Below, one piece after another: positions 58,124 through 64,000 of a stretch of 64,000 bases of DNA. Where the stretch lies: the NCBI GenBank assembly GCA_026260175.1, contig JAKCWW010000071.1, positions 72,749 to 136,748 of the forward strand, in the 5' to 3' direction. Every line of letters begins with the position of its first letter. Position 1 is the first letter of the stretch. The notes under the pieces are model-generated. The model saw only the letters and a list, made by a program, of their open reading frames with translations, ran no database searches and was not told the DNA's origin. The position numbers were made by a program, and so were the translations under genes. Source of the stretch: Reticulitermes lucifugus (taxonomy: Eukaryota > Arthropoda > Insecta > Blattodea > Rhinotermitidae).

Positions 58124-58240
58124 AACCTTGAAGATCGAGGCAGAAGGTTCTTCCGAAACATTGGTATCTAACAGTCTACGCGGCATCACACATCAGAATA
58201 TCACAAGTTTATCATTCACGGCCGTAAAAACTTCAAATCT
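58124..58240 (+). mobile_element. Foldback element family F, single-arm copy
   Basis: Sense-strand order: 'CTTGAAGATCGAGGCAGAAGG', 'TCTTCCGAAACATTGG', 'CAGTCTACGCGGCATCACACATCAG' and 'CACGGCCGTAAAAACTTCAAATCT'. These are the inner, middle and outer modules without the opposite arm. Confidence 0.7.
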
Positions 58241-61200
58241 CCTTAAATGTTATGCAACGATAAATTAAATTTGCTGTTGTTACACAGTCGTCAAATGAAT
58301 AATAACCAATCCAGGTACTTTACATTTGTGGCTTACTTCAAACGACATTTCAACAAACGAGTTTATCATCATTTTGAAACACATACGTATTGCCTCTGTG
58401 CGACCTTTCTCCTGAATTTAAATAACACATATATACACGTTACGTATATTCACCACAGGTTGTAAAGAAAGCATCTGCACCTAAACTGCATTCTACTCGT
58501 GCGTGCTCGTGTGTCTGTCAGACTGTCGAGCTGTATCATTCGCGTCACTTTTCTTTATCTCCTGATTGATGTTGGATTTGAAATATTGCAAAGTGAAGCG
58601 TGATATCACGTGACTGCCGTTGTCTTGTTTGCCTAAAAACTAATTTCAAACTGTCTTCATTCTCTCGGAAACTCACATTCCTTTTCGAAAATTCCGTATC
58701 CCTGAATCCTGATAATTACATGGGAGATTTGCTCGTATCCATCCCACCTCACTCTATCCCCACTTGTGTTACGAGAATAATGAAGAGACAGAGAAAGGAA
58801 ACGTTGGTAGAAGAAAGAAAATTTGCTAGTGTTGTGTTCTCTTGTTGGGAACGTCGTCTGTTTCAGTGCCGCCGTGTTCAATATGTTGTATTACAGCAAA
58901 CATGTAACTGTAATACTCCATTATCTCCATCGCACTGTCTTTCTCGTAGTTCCGATAGAAACCTTGTGTCTAGAGCTTTGCCGAGACACCATACAGACTT
59001 AAACTGTGAAAGAAGTCTTGAAACGGCATGTCTAATTCCGTGAGGCGGAGTACTTATTGAGAAGCCTATTGTTGCTCAGCAGGGCAAGAAATTACCCACT
59101 TTTTAATGGAAAGAGAAGGAACATTACAGTTTTACAAAAGCCCACACTGGACGCTATACTGAATCGTCTGAATACACTCCGAAACTCATTTCTTTAAAAT
59201 CCCATCTACTTTCCGTTCTTGAAGATCATCTCTCCCTTTTAGACTTTACCTGTCAAATTTTAAGAGACGTTCTTATTTATAGCCGACATGCGCGGTATGT
59301 CTTCTGCTTCACTTGGCCGTCCTAATGTGCCTACTTGTAATATTTGGTGTAAATTAGGGCCTATATCTGCTACTTTGTACCGACCAGTTACTGTAACGGT
59401 AGCTCTACAAACCAATCCTCTTTAAGCAGTCAGTTCGAACATTGACTGAGCCGAGAGGATAAATAATTTTACTGAGTCTCAAGAAATATCCTTGATATTA
59501 CTTTCAAATTCGCACGACAGCCAGTATGTATAGGATAAAGAAGAGGAAGAATATATGCAAACGAATATTTCACATTGATTTCCAACGTGAGTGTAGCAAT
59601 CCTACGAGCAAATTGCTTCTGCCACTTCTATCAAGCAAACTCTTGCTTGTACAGTTGCTTGGTATTCTGGATATAATTGTACCGTGCGCAGTAAGCACAA
59701 TGGGGAGTGATTTCCATAATCCCTTCTGTCTAGCCGGACAAATAAGCGACACGCAGTTTATGAAACAAACGTGGGTAATAACTTGTTTCCTTCCTTCCGT
59801 TGCTCCACGCATATATAAACCATATCTCCTTTAGTTAGTGTTGTAAATGTATAAATTAATTTCATACTGATAGTGTTGTGAATTTATAAACAAATTTAAT
59901 ATTAAAAAATTAAGATACCGAGTTTAGCGCACACCTACACCAGCCGCAGTGGTTACGTTCCTGACCATCTTCACGGATAAAGAAATGCCGTTTTACTTTT
60001 GCAAAATTGGAGCAAAGCGAAAAGGCGAGCAATACGAAAAGTCATCAAAGTCTAACAATAAATGCCTACAGAATTTAGGCGGAGAACATGATGTCCTTTG
60101 ACAGACATAACCGTGGGTTGAAGTATGTTACAGGACTAATTATTCTTACTGAAATAAAGTGGGGCTAGATTCAACTGATCTCAGTGGATATGAATCATTT
60201 GGTGCAGAAGCAGCTGATATTTCCCGTCACTGTGCAACGTATATCCGTGGATGGTGCAAACAATTAATTGGATTCGCAAAGGTGGAAACTACTGTGAAAA
60301 AGAGGTTGGTAAGGGATTGCTGTATTACGTTGGAATTGTTCTGGAGATATTACGGTAGAATTTCACTTCCTGTTGAGGTTACCTTGTGGTTAAAAAGGTC
60401 TCTGAAGGGTTCTGAGACACGATTACATTAACAGTTTTAAAGCAGAGTTTGTAAAATGCATGGTACAACAGGAATGAATAATGAAATTGAAGCGAGAACG
60501 GTTTATGTACTTCGTATTACTTCTTCCTTATGAACCGGAGGTTCAGTAAACTACCTTCGTACTCAGACTATGAAATTTAAAATGATTTGTTATAGCATTA
60601 TGCAACTTCCGGGCAATTGAGGTTTCAGTTTCATAATTTTCGTCCACATGTTTCACGATTCATAACCTTTAGAATCTCTTTTTAATTTAAACGACAAATA
60701 GTGTTTAATTGAGCTTCCATTACAATTTTTCTTTAGTCTATCTGAATGAGAAAAAAGAAGTCTAAAACTCACAGCTAAGGAAGATGTATTAATAGCGTAA
60801 TCAGCAGAAAAGGGAAGTTTGGGTGTCAAATATCTTCAAGAAAGTTATAGACACAGAAGTTTGTGAGGGTCATAGAGAAGGACAAGGATTCCTGCAGGAC
60901 AAAAGACTCAAGACCGTAAAGGAAGTAGCGATGAATTTATGTCTGCACCAAGCAAACTAGTTCTCTTCCAACTTTTAAAAGCGTGAAGCGCCGAAAGGGA
61001 AATTTATATAACATAACGGGTTTACTTTCATGAAACTTGATGCGGATGGCGTGGGTAGGGGTAGAATGCTTCAGCATCCATAATAAAGGAAGAAGGGAAG
61101 ATAGAAAGAAATTAATAAAGACAGAATGAAAGAAAGAATAACCCACAAAAGTTTGACCAGACTTGTACAGGTTAATTCAAAATGCTGCCTCGCTTCAATT

Positions 61201-62065
61201 TTGAATCTTCGTAGGGATCAGCTGTTACTGCGCGGTGACATGAACAGAAGTGAGCTGAAGTACATAAAATGGTTACGACGAACAAATCGATTGCAAGTAA
61301 ATTAAAGTAAACCCGTAGGCCTAGGTGAAGACGAAGGCTGGAAGGTAAATATATGATATGAAGATTGGCACAGATAATTAAGCCAACTAAGTAAAAGGCA
61401 AGAAAAAGAAAACTGACGTACAAATATGTTCAATACAGTAAAGAAGCAAGAACATATTTGCGTGAATCCCGATTCCCTTGCAATAAATAAGCAAAATAAA
61501 AACAAAAATAAAACAAAGAGAAAAGGGACTGAAATGCTAGAAACAAATCAATGCTCTATTTGACCGGAAGAGGAAAGCAGGGTTGGGAGGAAGAAACGAA
61601 ATAAGAATAGGATCTAAAAATGAACTAATTCAGCAGGTTTTCCGGCAGAGTACTTGCATGAGGTAAATTTGTAACTCTAAGGCCCCAGCAGGAAAAGAAG
61701 AGGGCTGAAAACGGGGTTCAGGCAATTAAACCACTACTGTTGTCTTCGTTGTCCGATAAGGGTCTATGAGTGAAAAATAAATCTGTCTCGGATGTACGTT
61801 TTCATAGGACGCATGCAAAACTGCGTTTTGGCGAAGATTCAGAATTTTGAAAAATTTTAACTAGACCAGAATACTGTAACAAAGCATATAAAATATTATC
61901 GTGTATGTAATTAATATAACATGTAGTTAACCATCGACAAGTGTGGTACAAAAAACGTGTGTAGGGTCAGGTATCCCGGTGTGGAAGTAAGAAGAAAGGA
62001 GAAGCATGTAGTAGCGAAGTAACAGAAGCTCCTAGTTGTCTTACAAACGACAACATAAAATATTC
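58241..62065. other. Intergenic DNA with an unassigned 147-codon frame
   Basis: The plus frame at 58600-59043 (147 codons, 8 Cys, starts MISRDCRCLVCLK, ends ETACLIP) is among the longest gap-free frames here. No recognised domain, no signal peptide, no clear splice sites; possibly chance. Overlapping frames at 59526-59834 are likewise unassigned. From about 61080 to 61620 the plus strand is A/G-rich (AAAGGAAGAAGGGAAGATAG and similar), and frames on the minus strand there (61172-61505) are composition artefacts. Confidence 0.45.
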
Positions 62066-62265
62066 GAGGCTTGACGCTTTCGCAGCGGTGTAGTTGAGAT
62101 CTTCGTTCTTCTGGGATCTGAAGATGCGTCACTGAGTAATTGGTCCCCAGTGTCTTAAGACGGCATAGTGGCGGCATTTCAAGTGTCGAAATGTCCAAGA
62201 AGATCTGGAAGGTGATGCTGGGTCACATCCCAGAAGAACGGAGACATCAACCGCATGAACTATAC
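62066..62265. mobile_element. Foldback element family F, outer and middle arms
   Basis: The left arm (62066-62119) 'GCTTTCGCAGCGGTGTAGTT', 'GAGATCTTCGTTCTTCTGGGATC' pairs with the inverse of the right arm (62222-62265) 'GTTCATGCGGTTGATGTC', 'TCCGTTCTTCTGGGATGTGACC'. Both strands therefore read IPEERR-like peptides, as in the frames at 61911-62198 (minus) and 62140-62415 (plus), which are artefacts. The inner module in the centre is decayed. Confidence 0.78.
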
Positions 62266-62495
62266 AAAGAAATACCAAAGGCGTTGAAAGCCAGGATAAA
62301 AAGTCACCACAGAAGACTGTATTCTATCATATGGCGTTGGTGTTTGCAGACAGAAAGGGACATGGCCGTCATGTTTGCCAAATTGTTAGTCGGCCTCTTT
62401 ATCCCGTACCGTTAACATCATTTAAACTTAATTTATGTGGAATCCAACGTCCTTTAGATATCTTACGAGGTGAAAGGCATACAGGATTCTTTCAG

Positions 62496-62544
62496 ATTAC
62501 ATCATCCTGGAATAAAGCGAAAAACTTCGCAGACATTTGCACAG
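62496..62544 (+). CDS. Weak candidate 49-bp exon
   Basis: GGATTCTTTCAG|ATTACATC opens and TTTGCACAG|GTAAGTAATG closes a 49-base segment. Two frames are open across it (ITSSWNKAKNFADICTG or LHHPGIKRKTSQTFAQ). Good donor and fair acceptor, but without neighbours to fix the phase this may be chance. Confidence 0.25.
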
Positions 62545-62850
62545 GTAAGTAATGTTAACCTCACCGTGATGAGCACCAGACAAGGCAGCAACTATGGTGA
62601 AAGGAGACTAGTAGAGGAGCAGCCGTCAGAATCTTGAGATTGCCGTGTTCTGCTTCGCGCAGAGTATTTGGTTCATGCAACGCTTACTCAACTACACATA
62701 TTACCTCGGCGTCGATGTTCAATTCTTGATAATAAAAGCTTATTATTTTTCGAGACTAATCATTCCACATATAGCACTTTCATGTCAAGCTGTTGTTATG
62801 TCAAGATAGTGGTCAAATAAAGGAAAGAAATAGCAGACGTACTAACTTAC
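62545..62850. other. Spacer, no gene seen
   Basis: Nothing recognised between two weak exon candidates on opposite strands. Confidence 0.45.
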
Positions 62851-62896
62851 TGCGAAGGACCGCCATATTATTGGATTTCTGGAGCCGCAGCACATT
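62851..62896 (-). CDS. Weak candidate 46-bp exon
   Basis: Minus strand: GGTTAGCACTTCTTCAG|AATGTGCTGC to CCTTCGCA|GTAAGTTAGT. Two frames are open (NVLRLQKSNNMAVLR or MCCGSRNPIIWRSFA). Splice sites are good, but it is short and isolated. It lies about 34 kb upstream of the exon at 28652, in the same orientation, so a shared long-intron gene is conceivable but untested. Confidence 0.28.
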
Positions 62897-63632
62897 CTGA
62901 AGAAGTGCTAACCAGGTACAACGGATCCTGCTGATACTATCAGCTGCTATTCGATAAAGTTCTATCTCGTAGAGTAAAATATTTAATACGTGTCAAGACA
63001 AAAGTTTACAACACTCCACCGGCGGGGGATCAAGTGTGTTTCCCAAGACGCCTTGACAAGTATGTCTACATTCTACACTCAGCTTCAACTGGACTGACTT
63101 TCGGAATATTTAAAAATGTCCCTAGAATTATGTGAGCTTCTCGTGATTATTTATGATACTCGTTATTAGTACTTAAACGCAAAAAAAAATCACAATTGCA
63201 AAGAGAAAGAAATAAAGGCATAAATGAAAGGAAGAATAAGCCGTCAAAAAAGCAAGGAAATATAAGTAAAAAAGAAAAAATATAAGACAAAAATGAATAA
63301 GGAGCGACAAAATAAATATAAATAAATGAAAATAGAGTACGAAAGAAGAAGATACCAAAACAAAGTAAATGAAAACAGTAAGAACAATGCTCCAAGACGT
63401 GTAACACGTTCGAGAGCCTTAGGTGATCTGCGGGATGTTTTCGTAAACGCGTTTTGCGCTTTTATCCGATCCAGAATCTGACAGACAACAAAAAATTGAG
63501 AAAAGTACTATCGAAACTGGGGACACTTAGTAGTCAATGCCACTACTAACAGTAACACTAAAGCATAGAGATACAAACACAAGTAACGCAAAAAGAAATA
63601 CAGCCGTAACCTGTTTATGAGAAAACTCCGAA
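62897..63632. other. Purine-rich spacer
   Basis: From about 63180 to 63395 the plus strand is A/G-rich (AAAGAGAAAGAAATAAAGGC and similar). Two minus frames (63147-63407) rich in F, L and S are artefacts of that bias. Confidence 0.55.
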
Positions 63633-63920
63633 TTGGGTCGAAAGAGCTTTACGACTGCTCTTCTGAAAGCACGAGATGACGACATAAAAAAACAGCACGC
63701 TGAATCTCATCCTCTAGAGTTTTACAAACTTAAAACTATGAACTGCGACTATCAAAAGGAAGTAAATAGAGAGTGCACTAGAAGCAATGTTCAATCGGAT
63801 AAAGAATTAAAACCAAAAGAAAGAACGGTGGGAAAGAAACCGATGACACTCTTGAAGATAACCGACCTACCACGTGGTTTCTCCTTAGGTGAATTCAAGA
63901 GATCGCGTTCAACGACATAG
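63633..63920 (+). other. Unassigned 95-codon open frame
   Basis: A hydrophilic, Lys/Arg/Glu-rich frame (starts MGRKSFTTALLKARDDDIKK, ends GEFKRSRSTT) with codon make-up more protein-like than most frames here. I recognise no domain and see no firm splice sites or promoter. It could be an exon, old repeat coding sequence or chance. Confidence 0.25.
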
Positions 63921-63934
63921 CATATCTTACCACT

Positions 63935-64000
63935 ACAGATCGTCGCGGGTTCGATTCCCGATGGTGTCACTGGAATTTTTCATTGACATAATCGTTTCGG
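63935..64000 (+). repeat. tRNA-like SINE head, cut by the window end
   Basis: GTCGCGGGTTCGATTCCCGATGG contains a clean B box (GGTTCGATTCC) followed by 'GTGTCACTGGAATTTTTCATTG', which resembles the post-head sequence at 45635-45650 (GCATGGAATTTTTCTTTTCT). Probably a family A copy whose body lies beyond the window. Confidence 0.5.

Overview
This is animal nuclear DNA, almost certainly from an insect. It is AT-rich, has no operons, and no reading frame longer than about 160 codons. tRNA-derived SINEs, non-LTR retrotransposon remains, Tc1/mariner-type fragments, foldback (hairpin) repeats and microsatellites fill much of it. Several repeats resemble families I associate with cockroaches and termites: the RTE-like LINE with a GTAA-type tail, the foldback element whose two strands read as short 'IPEDR...HR.ENLK' and 'KMEALRSSET' peptides, and the SINE with a 'REVNHSLPSSAE' pseudo-frame. 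Blattodea is my best guess, by recall and not by search. I see no bacterial or viral gene, no rRNA, no intact tRNA and no CRISPR array.

Host-gene evidence is thin and lies on the minus strand at 25.8-28.7 kb. Two short segments (28652-28729 and 25799-25851) each have a pyrimidine-rich acceptor, a consensus donor and a matching open phase. I do not recognise the protein. Weaker exon candidates are at 28303-28422 (minus), 62496-62544 (plus) and 62851-62896 (minus).

Layout. 0-10 kb: a 329-bp TA-flanked MITE (2252-2580), SINE pieces, the broken 3' end of a Tigger/pogo-like transposon (7109-7682) and a possible solo LTR (9165-9515). 10-20 kb: mostly featureless, with a minus-strand LINE 3' end that carries a suspicious assembly gap (17140-17605) and a foldback element (19430-19690). 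20-26.5 kb: a nearly full-length dead RTE-like LINE (21041-23912), an 8 x 40-bp minisatellite (24841-25160), the exon pair's 3' member and an isolated LINE 3' tail. 27-41 kb: three SINE families (A, B, C), an assembly gap inside a SINE, a 22-bp tandem repeat and foldback elements. 41.6-43.0 kb: a decayed copy of a multi-copy arthropod gene of unknown function. 44-64 kb: more foldbacks, SINEs, a mariner-like transposase fragment, a (GT)n tract broken by a gap, and purine-rich tracts.

The elements are mostly mutually unrelated insertions. The clearest links are the LINE at 21-23.9 kb, whose 3' end recurs as three short orphan tails, and the foldback family, with about seven insertions in different states of decay. 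Start and end positions of repeats are by-eye estimates, usually good to about 5-20 bp.
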